From NCBI RefSeq assembly GCF_005280735.1, contig NZ_CP040078.1, positions 1,488,001-1,552,000 on the forward strand: DNA of 64,000 nucleotides, read 5' to 3'. The position numbers were made by a program, and so were the translations under genes. The notes under the pieces were generated by a model. It did not search any database and was not told the origin of the DNA. It saw only the letters and a list, made by a program, of their open reading frames with translations. This stretch comes from Trinickia violacea (GTDB lineage Bacteria; Pseudomonadota; Gammaproteobacteria; Burkholderiales; Burkholderiaceae). Positions 43,727 through 52,147 of the stretch are shown here, piece after piece. Numbering within the stretch: the first letter of the stretch is position 1; every line of letters starts with the position of its first letter.

Positions 43727-43743
43727 ACTATTAAATTCATAGT
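43727..43743. promoter_or_regulatory. Dyad ACTAT-N7-ATAGT upstream of the HxlR gene
   Basis: ACTAT at 43727-43731 and ATAGT at 43739-43743, 18-34 bp before the start codon. Same arms and spacing as 42982-42998. Confidence 0.58.
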
Positions 43744-43889
43744 AACACAAGCGCTTTCAACATGGGAACGCACGGCCACGCCAACAACCACGTACCGATC
43801 AAGACTAGAAGAGACCCGAACGTCAATATGGGAATCACGTTTCACTTTACGGATACCCATTCTCTTTTGCTTGAGCAGAACCCCAAGAG

Positions 43890-44295
43890 CTAGCCCGCCC
43901 CGACGGCTTGCCGAGGAAACGGATAAGCCCCAACCGGAAGATCGACGCGAAAAGTCGCCCCGAAACCGGCATTATTGGACGCGCTAATCCGGCCCTCATG
44001 GGCTTCGACGATCGAGCGGGATACCGCGAGACCGATGCCCATTCCTTTCGTTTTGGTTGTGACGAACGGGTCGAAGATGCTGTCGGTTTCGCGGATGCCG
44101 GAGCCGTTGTCGACGACTTCAAGCACGACGGACGGCTCGTCCTGCGCGCTTGCCGCGATGCGGATTGTCGGCGGACGGCCGGTGTTCTCCGTGGCCTCGA
44201 TGCCATTGGAGATGAGGTTGATCAGCACCTGCTGGATCTGTATCTGATCGACGAACACGGGTGGCAGGTCATCGGGAAAGTCGAAGTCGATTTCC
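43890..44295. repeat. 406-bp direct repeat unit 1 (partner 55415-55820)
   Basis: The two segments align without gaps at a fixed offset of 11525 bp. They differ more in the first 50 bp (gene 3' end) and by only a few bases afterwards. Identity stops abruptly at 44295/55820 after GTCGATTTCC. Confidence 0.88.
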
Positions 44296-44297
44296 AT
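43890..44297 (-). pseudogene. Histidine kinase ATPase fragment, copy of the 3' end of the kinase at 55415
   Basis: From the ATG at 44297 the frame gives 135 residues: EIDFDFPDDLPPVFVDQIQIQQVLINLISNGIEATEN, VVDNGSGIRETDSIFDPFVTTKTKGMGIGLAVSRSIVEAHEGRISASNNAG. This is the HATPase domain alone, without the H-box. It is nearly identical to the last 135 residues of the four-PAS kinase. A GTG at 44303 overlaps the stop of the upstream oxidoreductase gene by GTGA, so it could be translated by coupling. Probably a duplication relic, though an ATP-binding decoy cannot be excluded. Confidence 0.85.
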
Positions 44298-44299
44298 GG

Positions 44300-46576
44300 T
44301 CACCCCGCGGCAGCGCGCGCGACGCTGACAGGCACCGACTTGTAAGAGGGCGTACCGCTTTCCTTGTCGATGTAGTCGAGCGGAATCAGGACGTTCGCCT
44401 CCGGGTAGTACGCCGCGACCGAACCCTTCGCAATGGGGTAGGCGATCGCGGTGAGGTTCTTCAGATGACGTTGTCTGGCCGAGGCGAGCGTCTCGATGTC
44501 GACCCGATCGCCGTGCTGAAGTCCGTGCTCGGCCAGATCCGCTTCGTTCATGAACAGCACGTCGCGTCGCCCGAAGACGCCGCGATACCGGTCGTCCATG
44601 GCGTAGATCGTGGTGTTGTACTGGTCGTGGCTGCGTATCGTGATGAGCCGCAGCACGTTCTCGGCACCGAGGACTTCCGCGTCTTCCTTGACGCCTTCAT
44701 AGACGGAGAACACGGCCTTTCCCGAAGGCGTGGGCCACTGCCGCTCGGTCGGCGGAAGCGGAAGGCGGAATCCGCCCGGCTTTCTGATGCGTTCGTTGAA
44801 GTCTTCGAATCCGGGGACGGTCCGGTCGATCAGGTCGCGAATCTTGTCGTAGTCGGCGACGAGCTCCGTCCAGGCCACTTTGCTGTTCGGCAGCGTGGCG
44901 CACGCAATGCCGGCGACGATCGCGGGCTCCGAGCGCAAGTGCTCGGAGGCGGGCGTGAGTTTCCCGGCCGACGCGTGGACCATCGACATCGAATCCTCCA
45001 CCGTGATGGACTGCGGACCACCGGCCTGAATGTCGAGCTCGGTGCGGCCGAGACAGGGGAACACGTACGTTTCCTTCGAAACCAGGAGGTGCGTGCGATT
45101 GAGCTTGGTGGCGATGTGAACGCCGAGGTCGAGCGTAGCCATCGCGGGGAACGACCGCTCGGAATCGGGCAGCGCAACCGCGAAGTTGCCGCCGAGGCAG
45201 ATGAGCGCCTTCGCCTTGCCGTCGATCATCGCCTGCATTGCCTGGACGGCATCGTGCCCATGCGCGGACGGAGGCGTGAATCCGCAGGTGTCCTCGATTC
45301 GCTTGAGGAAGTCTCGGGATGGCTTCTCGGTGATGCCGACCGTGCGGTTGCCCTGGACGTTGGAATGTCCGCGCAGCGGGCAGATGCCGGCGCCGGGCTT
45401 GCCGAAGTTGCCGCGCATCAGCAACAGGTCGGCGATGAGGCGGACATTGGCGGTGCCTTTGTTGTGCTGCGTGATCCCCATGCCGTACGTGACGATCGTG
45501 GCATTGGACTTCGCGTAAGCGAGGGCGACTTGCTCGAGATCGGGACGGGTGAGACCACTGGCCTTTTCGATGTCGTCCCACGAGGTCGCCTCGAGATCAG
45601 CAGCGAACGCGTCGAACCCTTCGGTATGCGTCGCGATGAATTCACGGTCGAGGACGTTTCCCTCTTCGGCTTCCATCGCAAGCAATGCCTTCATGACCCC
45701 CTTGAGCGCGGCGGCGTCGCCGCCCGCGTCGACCATGAAATAGGTGGACGCGATGCGGGTCGAGGCATAGGTCGCCATTTCGATGAAGTTCTGCGGATCG
45801 GCGAAGCGCTCCAGCGCGCGCTCGCGAAGCGGATTGAACACGATGATCGGGACGTCGCGCCGCGAGGCTTCGTGGAGCGTCCCCATCATGCGCGGGTGAT
45901 TCGTCCCGGGATTGTGGCCGATCGAGATGATGAGCTCCGCCGAATCGAAATCCTCCAGCGAGACCGTGCCCTTGCCGATGCCGATCGATTGCGGCAGGCC
46001 GACGCTCGTCGGCTCGTGACACATGTTCGAGCAATCGGGGAAATTGTTCGTGCCGTATTCGCGGGCAAAGAGCTGGTACAGGTACGCGGCTTCGTTCGAG
46101 GCGCGGCCCGATGTATAGAACTCGACCTCGTGCGGCGAGAGCGAGCGCAGTATCTCGCCGATGCGCGCAAACGCATCCTCCCATTCGACGGCGCGGAACG
46201 TATCGGTCGCGCGGTCGTAGACGAGCGGATGGGTGAGGCGGCCCATGTCCTCGAGTTCGAAGTCGGTCTTCTGAAGCAGCGATGTGACGGTGTTGTTGGC
46301 GAAGAATTCCGGGGGCACGCGCTTGGTCGTTGCCTCCCACGTGACCGCCTTCGCGCCGTTCTCGCAGAACTGGAACGTGGAGCGGTGCTCCTTGTCCGGC
46401 CACGCACAGCCGGGACAATCGAAGCCGTCGGGCTGATTCGTCCGCAGAAGCGTGATCGGAGCCGTGATGCTCTCCATTTGCTGGCGCACGGCCTGAGCGG
46501 TTGCCCGCAGCGCGCCCCAGCCGCCCGCGGGTCCGTCGTAGGGTCTCACACCGGGTACTTCGCGTCGCGTGGTCAT
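44300..46576 (-). CDS. FdhF/YdeP-family molybdopterin oxidoreductase
   Basis: 758 residues from the ATG at 46576 with TTGGAG upstream. The N-terminus has only a CPGC pair (Cys54, Cys57) instead of a full four-Cys Fe-S motif. Cys186 in DCSNMCHEPTSVGL stands where FdhF has selenocysteine. LIISIGHNPGTNHPRMMG, MGITQHNKGTANVRLIADLLLMRGNFGKPGAGICPLRGHSNVQGNRTVGI and the C-terminal cap domain (GDRVDIETLASARQRHL) bind the molybdopterin. YdeP proteins are linked to acid resistance and formate or similar substrates. Cytoplasmic, no signal. Divergent from the puuB pseudogene with the dyad between. Confidence 0.92.
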   Translation of the reverse strand: MTTRREVPGVRPYDGPAGGWGALRATAQAVRQQMESITAPITLLRTNQPDGFDCPGCAWPDKEHRSTFQFCENGAKAVTWEATTKRVPPEFFANNTVTSLLQKTDFELEDMGRLTHPLVYDRATDTFRAVEWEDAFARIGEILRSLSPHEVEFYTSGRASNEAAYLYQLFAREYGTNNFPDCSNMCHEPTSVGLPQSIGIGKGTVSLEDFDSAELIISIGHNPGTNHPRMMGTLHEASRRDVPIIVFNPLRERALERFADPQNFIEMATYASTRIASTYFMVDAGGDAAALKGVMKALLAMEAEEGNVLDREFIATHTEGFDAFAADLEATSWDDIEKASGLTRPDLEQVALAYAKSNATIVTYGMGITQHNKGTANVRLIADLLLMRGNFGKPGAGICPLRGHSNVQGNRTVGITEKPSRDFLKRIEDTCGFTPPSAHGHDAVQAMQAMIDGKAKALICLGGNFAVALPDSERSFPAMATLDLGVHIATKLNRTHLLVSKETYVFPCLGRTELDIQAGGPQSITVEDSMSMVHASAGKLTPASEHLRSEPAIVAGIACATLPNSKVAWTELVADYDKIRDLIDRTVPGFEDFNERIRKPGGFRLPLPPTERQWPTPSGKAVFSVYEGVKEDAEVLGAENVLRLITIRSHDQYNTTIYAMDDRYRGVFGRRDVLFMNEADLAEHGLQHGDRVDIETLASARQRHLKNLTAIAYPIAKGSVAAYYPEANVLIPLDYIDKESGTPSYKSVPVSVARAAAG

Positions 46577-46671
46577 TGGAAACTCCAATAACGGTCTCGG
46601 ATTGCGCTTCGGCTACTGCTTATATATAGCCGAAATCGGGAGTCGCGCACCTGCCGTTTCAACCTTGCGCT

Positions 46672-46723
46672 CGTGAAAATTCAATGGCAGTATTTCATGA
46701 AATTTCAGCCATGAATTTTCACG
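46672..46723. promoter_or_regulatory. 52-bp symmetric dyad between YdeP-type and puuB-like genes
   Basis: CGTGAAAATTCAATGGC (46672-46688) faces GCCATGAATTTTCACG (46708-46723), equal except for one extra A. The palindrome TTTCATGAAA (46693-46702) lies exactly at the centre. It ends just before the GGGAG ribosome site of puuB'. The three TGAAA/TTTCA units suggest an operator for one or more dimers of the nearby Xre-cupin regulator, acting on both divergent genes. As RNA it would form a hairpin in the leader. Confidence 0.65.
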
Positions 46724-46732
46724 GGAGCGTTC

Positions 46733-47711
46733 ATGTTCGCGCAGTCGGCCCAGCACGTGACGAGCTACTACGCCGGTACCCTGTCCGCGCCAATCCCGCT
46801 GCATCCCTCGCTTGACGACCGTCTGGAGGCCGATGTGCTGGTCGTCGGCGCGGGTTTCAGCGGGTTGCACACGGCGCTGCGGCTACGATCGGCTGCGCGT
46901 CATTGCGCGCGACGAGATGCCCGGGTGGATCGGCAGTTCGAGGTATCTCAGTGCGCTCTACGATCCGGAGGCCGGGCACTTGAATCCGCTGAAGCTCGCG
47001 CTCGGCCTCGCGAAGGCGATTGAGGGCGCCGGTGGCCGGATCTTCGAACAGAGCCGTGTGCTCGACTACCGCGAGACGTCGTCCGGTTACGTCGCGCGGA
47101 CCGCGAGCGGCGAAGTGCGGGCGAATGTGCTCGTACTCGCGTGCAATGCGTATATCGACCGGCTGGACCCTGAACTGGCGAGCCGGCTGCTGCCCGTCGG
47201 CACCTACCAGGTCGCGACCGAACCGCTCGATCCCGAACTGGCGTGCTCGCTGCTGCCGCGCAATAGCTGCGTGATCGACAATCAGTTCGTGCCCGACTAC
47301 TTCCGGCTGAGCCCCGACCACCGGCTGCTGTTCGGCGGTGGTTGTACGTATCTCGGCGGCATCCCCGCGAATATCGCAGAAGCCACGCGGCGTCCGCTCG
47401 AACGCGCGTTCCCCCAGTTGCGCGGCGTGAAGCTCGAGTTCGCGTGGGGCGGGCACCTCGATATCAGCATGCGCCGCACGCCGGACATCGGCCGCCACGG
47501 GCAGCGTTACTGGCTGCAGGGCTATTCGGGGCACGGCGTACTGCCAACGCTCGCGGGGGCGCGGGCCGTCGCCGATGCGATCCTTGGCGACGACCGGCTG
47601 CTCACGCTCTACCAGGACATCAGCAACCCCCGCTTTCCGGGCGGCGAGCGGTTCGCCGCACCGCTCGAAGCCATCGGCAAGGCGTGGTATCGATTGCGCG
47701 ACACAGTTTGA
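46733..47711 (+). pseudogene. puuB: Internally deleted gamma-glutamylputrescine oxidase (puuB-like)
   Basis: The first part reads MFAQSAQHVTSYYAGTLSAPIPLHPSLDDRLEADVLVVGAGFSGLHTALRL, the normal start of PuuB with the FAD GxGxxG motif. It then breaks. In the +1 frame the C-terminal part continues with EMPGWIGSSRYLSALYDPEAGHLNPLKLALGLAKAIEGAGG to the stop at 47711, ending GYSGHGVLPTLAGARAVADAILG. About 100-130 residues expected between them, including the FAD-binding ERR/GRNGGQ block, are missing and the frame is shifted. A working oxidase cannot be made. Confidence 0.85.
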
Positions 47712-47725
47712 AGAGGTAATCGACG

Positions 47726-48280
47726 ATGAACGAGCAGGAAGAGATGGAAGGCCTGGCGATCCTGATTCGCGATCTGCGCAAGCATCGCAAGGTCACGCTG
47801 CGCGAACTCGCCGTCAGGATGGGGCGCTCGGTTGGTTTTCTGTCGCAGGTCGAGCGCGGGTTGTCGCGACCGACCGTCGCCGACCTGACCGCGATCTGCG
47901 ACGCGCTCGACACGCCGCATACCTACTTCTACAGCCTGAGCAAGCCCCGCTCGGTGCCGTGGGTCACGCGTCCTGGAGAGCGTCGCACGCTGTATTTCGC
48001 GGAGGGCATCACGGACGTCCTGGTGTCTCCGAACATGCGCGCGCGCTTCTCGATGCTCGAAAGCCATCTCGCGCCCGGCGCAAGCAGTGGCGAGCGTCCC
48101 ATTGACGACCGCGACGAACAGGGCGGCTTCGTGCTCGAAGGCGAACTCACCGTTTGGCTCGACAACGGCGAGCCCGTCACGCTCGGACCGAACGACGCCT
48201 TCCAAGTGCCTGCGCACGCCCGCTTGCGCTACGCGAATCTCACCGACCAGCCGACGCGGGTCATCTGGGTTTTCACCTGA
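47726..48280 (+). CDS. Xre-family regulator with C-terminal cupin (PuuR-like)
   Basis: 184 residues. The HTH is LAILIRDLRKHRKVTLRELAVRMGRSVGFLSQVERGLSRPTVADLTAICDAL. A cupin sensor domain follows (MLESHLAPGASSGERPIDDRDEQGGFVLEGELTVWLDNGEPVTLGPNDAFQVPAHARLRY). This is the architecture of PuuR, the repressor of putrescine utilisation genes. It starts 15 bp after puuB' and is followed 16 bp later by the ligase gene, so it sits inside the same operon. The 52-bp dyad is its likely site. Confidence 0.92.
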   Translation: MNEQEEMEGLAILIRDLRKHRKVTLRELAVRMGRSVGFLSQVERGLSRPTVADLTAICDALDTPHTYFYSLSKPRSVPWVTRPGERRTLYFAEGITDVLVSPNMRARFSMLESHLAPGASSGERPIDDRDEQGGFVLEGELTVWLDNGEPVTLGPNDAFQVPAHARLRYANLTDQPTRVIWVFT

Positions 48281-48295
48281 ACAGAGAAGAGAACC

Positions 48296-49642
48296 ATGCA
48301 TGCCGCCACTGACGATCTGATTGCCGAAGTCCGCGCGTTTCGCACCGCGCATCCGGAGATCCGCTATGTCGATCTGATCTGTCTCGATCTGCCCGGCCAC
48401 TTCTACGGCAAGCGCTATCCGGTCGACGCGCTCGAACGGGTCGCGTCGGGCTCGCTGCTCAAGCTGCCGCAGAACTGCATTCTGCTCGGCACGCAGGGCG
48501 GGCTCTACAAGATCGGTGACTACTGCTTCAACGACGGCGACCCAGACGCGGTGCGCCGCCTGATTCCGGGCACGCTAAAACCGGTGAGCTGGGAAAAGCA
48601 GCCGCTCGGCCAGATGCTGATCACGACCGACGGCACCGACGCCCCCGTCGAGTTCGAGCCGCGCGAAGTGCTTGCGCGTGTGCTGGCGCGTCTCGCGCGG
48701 CGCGGTATCCGGCCCGTCGTTGCATTCGAGCTCGAGTTCTATCTATTCGACGCGCAGCTCGAGGACGGCATGCCACGCTATCCGCGCGATCGCCTGAGCG
48801 GCGATCCCGACGATCAGCCGAACATGCATATCGAGCGGCTGTCGCGTTTCTCCGATGTGCTGCACGAGATGGTCGGCGTCGCCTGCGAGCAGGGGATCGA
48901 GGCGACTGTGATCACGGCCGAGCTCGGGCCAGGACAGTTCGAGATCAACTTCGGCCATTGCGACGACGGGCTGCGTGCCGCGGACTGGTCGGCCATGTTC
49001 TGCCGCAGCACGCGCGGCGTCGCATTGAAGCACGGCTATCGCGCGAGCTTCATGGGCAAGCCGTACCTGCACGCACCGGGCAACGGAATGCACGTGCACG
49101 TGAGCCTCTACGACGAGGCCGGCCGCAATCTGCTCGCGCTCGACCAGCAGCGTGCGCTGCGTCATGCGGTGGCGGGCTGTCTCGAGTGGCTGCCGCACTG
49201 CATGCCGGTGTTCGCGCCCAACCACAATGCGTACCGTCGGTACGGCTCGATGGTGAACACGGCGAGCCGCGCGAGCTGGGGATTCGAGGATCGCGACGCG
49301 TGCATCCGGATCCCCGAATCCGATGCAAGAAACCTGCGGATCGAACATCGTCTCGCGAGTGCGGACGCGAATCCGTACCTGGTGCTCGCGGCGATTCTGA
49401 GCGGCATGGAACACGGTCTCGATGCCGGCATCGAGCCGATCGCACCGTTGAACGAGGACCGCGGCAGCGGGATCGACTTCCCGAAGGACATGCTGTCGGC
49501 CGTTGCCGAAATGCAGAATCATGCGGCCGTTCGAGAAGGGATGGGCAACGAATTCGTCATGGTCTATTGCGAGAACAAACGACAGGAGGAACTCGATTTT
49601 AGAAACGAGATCAGCGGGCGCGAGTATCGGTGGTACCTGTAA
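48296..49642 (+). CDS. Glutamine synthetase-family gamma-glutamyl-amine ligase (PuuA-like)
   Basis: 448 residues. The glutamine-synthetase fold is seen in VVAFELEFYLFDAQLEDG, ELGPGQFEINFGHCDDGLRAADWSAMFCRSTRGVALKHGYRASFMGKPYL (metal and Glu sites), GNGMHVHVSLYDEAGRN and RIEHRLASADANPYLVLAAILSGMEHGL. The tail ENKRQEELDFRNEISGREYRWYL is typical of gamma-glutamylputrescine synthetase relatives. It would link glutamate to putrescine or another amine using ATP. The next enzyme of the route, PuuB, is broken in this operon, so the product must be used elsewhere or the pathway is lost. Confidence 0.92.
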   Translation: MHAATDDLIAEVRAFRTAHPEIRYVDLICLDLPGHFYGKRYPVDALERVASGSLLKLPQNCILLGTQGGLYKIGDYCFNDGDPDAVRRLIPGTLKPVSWEKQPLGQMLITTDGTDAPVEFEPREVLARVLARLARRGIRPVVAFELEFYLFDAQLEDGMPRYPRDRLSGDPDDQPNMHIERLSRFSDVLHEMVGVACEQGIEATVITAELGPGQFEINFGHCDDGLRAADWSAMFCRSTRGVALKHGYRASFMGKPYLHAPGNGMHVHVSLYDEAGRNLLALDQQRALRHAVAGCLEWLPHCMPVFAPNHNAYRRYGSMVNTASRASWGFEDRDACIRIPESDARNLRIEHRLASADANPYLVLAAILSGMEHGLDAGIEPIAPLNEDRGSGIDFPKDMLSAVAEMQNHAAVREGMGNEFVMVYCENKRQEELDFRNEISGREYRWYL

Positions 49643-49710
49643 CGCGATGCGGCGGCACAGCCAGTTAAGGGACCACGCGGGTATGTGGATGACCTGTCAT
49701 CACGTATCAG

Positions 49711-51204
49711 TCAGAGCGGGATGCCGGAGGCAATCGGCTTCTCGATTGCCGGCAGATCGAAGCAGAACGTCGTGCCGGGGCCAGCACCCTCGACCAGCCG
49801 TATCTGGCTGTGATGCAATTGCAGCATGCGCTGCACGATCAGCAGGCCGAGTCCGCCGCCGCGATGCGTGCCACCCGAAATGAACGGGCGCTCGAACAGG
49901 CCTTCGCGCTGCTCCGCTGGAATGCCGGGACCGGTGTCGCTGACCTCGACCGATACCTTGCCGTCCTTGTGTGTGAGATCGACGTTGATCTGGCCGTCGC
50001 CGGGGGTGTGTCGAATCGCATTGTCGAGCAGGTTTGTGAGCACGCGCTCGATCATCCCCAGATCGGCGCAGACGTTCGGCAGGCGAGGGGGAATGCCTGC
50101 CCGCAGCCGGATGCGTCGTGCCTCGGCCGGCAACTCGAATTTCTGAAAAACGTCCTGCACGAGATCGACCAGCGAGAATTGCTCGAGCGCGGGTTGCACG
50201 TTGCCGTGTTCGAGCCGTGCCAGCTCGAATAGCGCCTGCGCAAGTCGCCCGACCTTGACGCTTTGCGCCAGTGCGATCGCCAGATAGCGTTTGCGTTCCG
50301 TTTCGCTGAGCGTGTCGGCTTTGAGCGAGAGCGTCTCGAGGTAGCCATGCAAAGAGGTGAGCGGCGTGCGCAGATCGTGCGAAATATTGGCGATCAACTC
50401 GCGCCGCTGCTGGTCCTGTCTTGTCAGCGCACGCCACTGGTCGCCGATGCGCTTCGCCATCTGTGCGAACGTGGCTTCGAGCACGGCGATTTCGTCGCGC
50501 TGTCCGGGCGGCGCCGAGCGCGGCACGGACGGCTGGGTGTCGGGCTCGCCGTCGGCGTCGAAGCGGCGCATGGCTTCGGTCAAGCGGCGCAGAGGCCGCG
50601 TGATCAGGCCAAATGCCATCAATCCCGCGAGCAGGCCGAGCAGCGCGACCAGTGCCATCGACCACAGCGTGGTGCGCAAAACGGAGCTGGCGGCCACGCG
50701 TGCGGCGAGCGCGTCGTGCGCCTCGCCGAGCAGGACCACATAGATATAGCCCGATGGCTGCTGGCCGTTCAATTGCAGCTGGGCGGCACTGAACACCTTT
50801 TTCCCGTCGAGGCTGCGCGGGTCGTCGCCGAGGATCGGCAACGCATCGCCGGCGATGAATTGCCGGATCGGCGCGAGATCCACCTGCGTGCGCTTGACGT
50901 GGCCCGCGGGGGCGTCGTCGCCCTTGATGCGCCCTTGATTGTCGAGCAGGTACACCTCGACGCTCGGATTCACCATCATCAACTGGCCGAACAGTTGGCG
51001 CACCGCGTCGGGCCGCAGGCCGTTTGCATCCATCAGGGTGGTGCCGTGCGCGATATGGTCGGCGAGGCCTCGCGACAGGCTTTGCACGACTTCCTTTTCG
51101 TGCAGGTCGCTCGAACGGATCTGCAGCCACGCCGACGCACCGCAGCACGCCAGCAGCAGCGCGGAGAAAACGAGCGAGAGCCGCTGGGTCAGCGTCAGCT
51201 TCAC
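49711..51204 (-). CDS. Membrane sensor histidine kinase of the msr locus
   Basis: 497 residues from a GTG at 51204, chosen because AGGAGG precedes it and it overlaps the regulator stop by GTGA. Two membrane helices (LSLVFSALLLACCGASAW and TTLWSMALVALLGLLAGLMAFGL) enclose a 150-residue periplasmic sensor. A HAMP linker (LITRPLRRLTEAMRRFD), H-box (LIANISHDLRTPLTSLHGY) and HATPase (RVLTNLLDNAIRHTPGDG, VSDTGPGIPAEQREGLFERPF) follow. With the regulator it forms a two-component system, divergent from msrB. The sensor probably reports periplasmic oxidation or envelope stress; this is inferred from position. Confidence 0.93.
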   Translation of the reverse strand: MKLTLTQRLSLVFSALLLACCGASAWLQIRSSDLHEKEVVQSLSRGLADHIAHGTTLMDANGLRPDAVRQLFGQLMMVNPSVEVYLLDNQGRIKGDDAPAGHVKRTQVDLAPIRQFIAGDALPILGDDPRSLDGKKVFSAAQLQLNGQQPSGYIYVVLLGEAHDALAARVAASSVLRTTLWSMALVALLGLLAGLMAFGLITRPLRRLTEAMRRFDADGEPDTQPSVPRSAPPGQRDEIAVLEATFAQMAKRIGDQWRALTRQDQQRRELIANISHDLRTPLTSLHGYLETLSLKADTLSETERKRYLAIALAQSVKVGRLAQALFELARLEHGNVQPALEQFSLVDLVQDVFQKFELPAEARRIRLRAGIPPRLPNVCADLGMIERVLTNLLDNAIRHTPGDGQINVDLTHKDGKVSVEVSDTGPGIPAEQREGLFERPFISGGTHRGGGLGLLIVQRMLQLHHSQIRLVEGAGPGTTFCFDLPAIEKPIASGIPL

Positions 51205-51947
51205 GGCGCCTCCTGAGGGGTACCCGCGCGTGCCGGCGAGTCGCCCGGCGCGGCCAACTTGTAGCCGCGCCCCCAGACCGTCAGGATGCGCTCGGGCTCG
51301 GCCGGGTCGGCCTCGATTTTCGTGCGCAGCCGGTTGATATGGGTGTTCACGGTGTGTTCGTAGCCCTCGTGCTGATAGCCCCACACGGCGTTGAGCAGGT
51401 CCATTCGCGAGAACACCTTGCCGGGATGCTGCGCGAAGTAATAGAGCAGGTCGAATTCGCGCGGCGTCAGTTCGATGGGCTTGCCGTCGACGCTCGCCTC
51501 GCGCGTCAGCGGATCGATCGTCAGGCCGGCGATGCGCAGACTGCCCGCGTCGATTCGCGAGTCTTTCGCCATGGCTTCGACGCGTCGCAGCAGCGCCTTG
51601 ACGCGAGCCACCAGTTCGAGGACCGAGAACGGCTTGGCAAGGTAGTCGTCAGCGCCGAGTTCGAGGCCGAGTATCCGGTGCACTTCGCTCGAACGCGCGC
51701 TGGTGATGATGATCGGCGTATAGCGCGTCATCGCGCGGGCGCGCCGGCAGATTTCCAGGCCATCGACGCCGGGCAGCATCAGATCGAGGATCAGCGCGTC
51801 CCAGCCGCCTTGCTCGAGCAGGCGCAGCCCCTCGTTGCCATCGGCGCTGTGCACGACTTCGTAGCGCTCGTCGCGCAGATGCAGACTCAGCACGTTGGCG
51901 ATGTCGACGTCGTCTTCGACGATCAGGATGCGCTTGGGGTGGTCCAT
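51201..51947 (-). CDS. OmpR-type response regulator of the msr locus
   Basis: 248 residues from MDHPKRILIVEDDVDIANVLSLHLRDE. The phospho-acceptor is Asp in ALILDLMLPGVDG and the Lys is in DDYLAKPFSVLE. A winged-helix DNA-binding domain completes it (LTPREFDLLYYFAQHPGKVFSRMDLLNAVWG, EHTVNTHINRLRTKIEADP, VWGRGYKL). It is the first gene of a regulator-kinase operon and is divergent from msrB, with 200 bp of shared promoter region. It most likely activates msrB-dipZ-msrA. Confidence 0.94.
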   Translation of the reverse strand: MDHPKRILIVEDDVDIANVLSLHLRDERYEVVHSADGNEGLRLLEQGGWDALILDLMLPGVDGLEICRRARAMTRYTPIIITSARSSEVHRILGLELGADDYLAKPFSVLELVARVKALLRRVEAMAKDSRIDAGSLRIAGLTIDPLTREASVDGKPIELTPREFDLLYYFAQHPGKVFSRMDLLNAVWGYQHEGYEHTVNTHINRLRTKIEADPAEPERILTVWGRGYKLAAPGDSPARAGTPQEAP

Positions 51948-51993
51948 GGAGGGCTTCAGACGCGAGTGAGAACGAGGTTCAAAGCGTTGAAAA

Positions 51994-52022
51994 CAATGGG
52001 CGCGAGCAAAAGCCGCCCATTG
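51994..52022. promoter_or_regulatory. Inverted repeat CAATGGGCG-N11-CGCCCATTG in the shared promoter
   Basis: Perfect 9-bp arms (51994-52002, 52014-52022) lie between the regulator and msrB starts, nearer the regulator. They may be a regulator site or a leader hairpin. The A/T-rich stretch 52058-52080 beside it probably carries the msrB promoter. Confidence 0.45.
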
Positions 52023-52147
52023 CGCCATTGTGCAAAATTTCCGGCCGGCGAGTTATCACAATTAATTTAACTTTTCGTGAGGACTTCGACATCCCCGGCG
52101 CTCTAGGATGGGGCCACTTTCCGCAGATTCGCGTCAAGGAGCTCATC

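Noticed and set aside
44261..46591. A 776-codon open frame on the + strand opposite the YdeP-type gene
   Set aside because: It is a mirror of the codon bias of the real minus-strand gene; Arg/Ala/Asp-rich with no domain pattern. Similar antisense frames opposite other genes (2139-3278, 49700-51148, 61666-63054) were dropped for the same reason.
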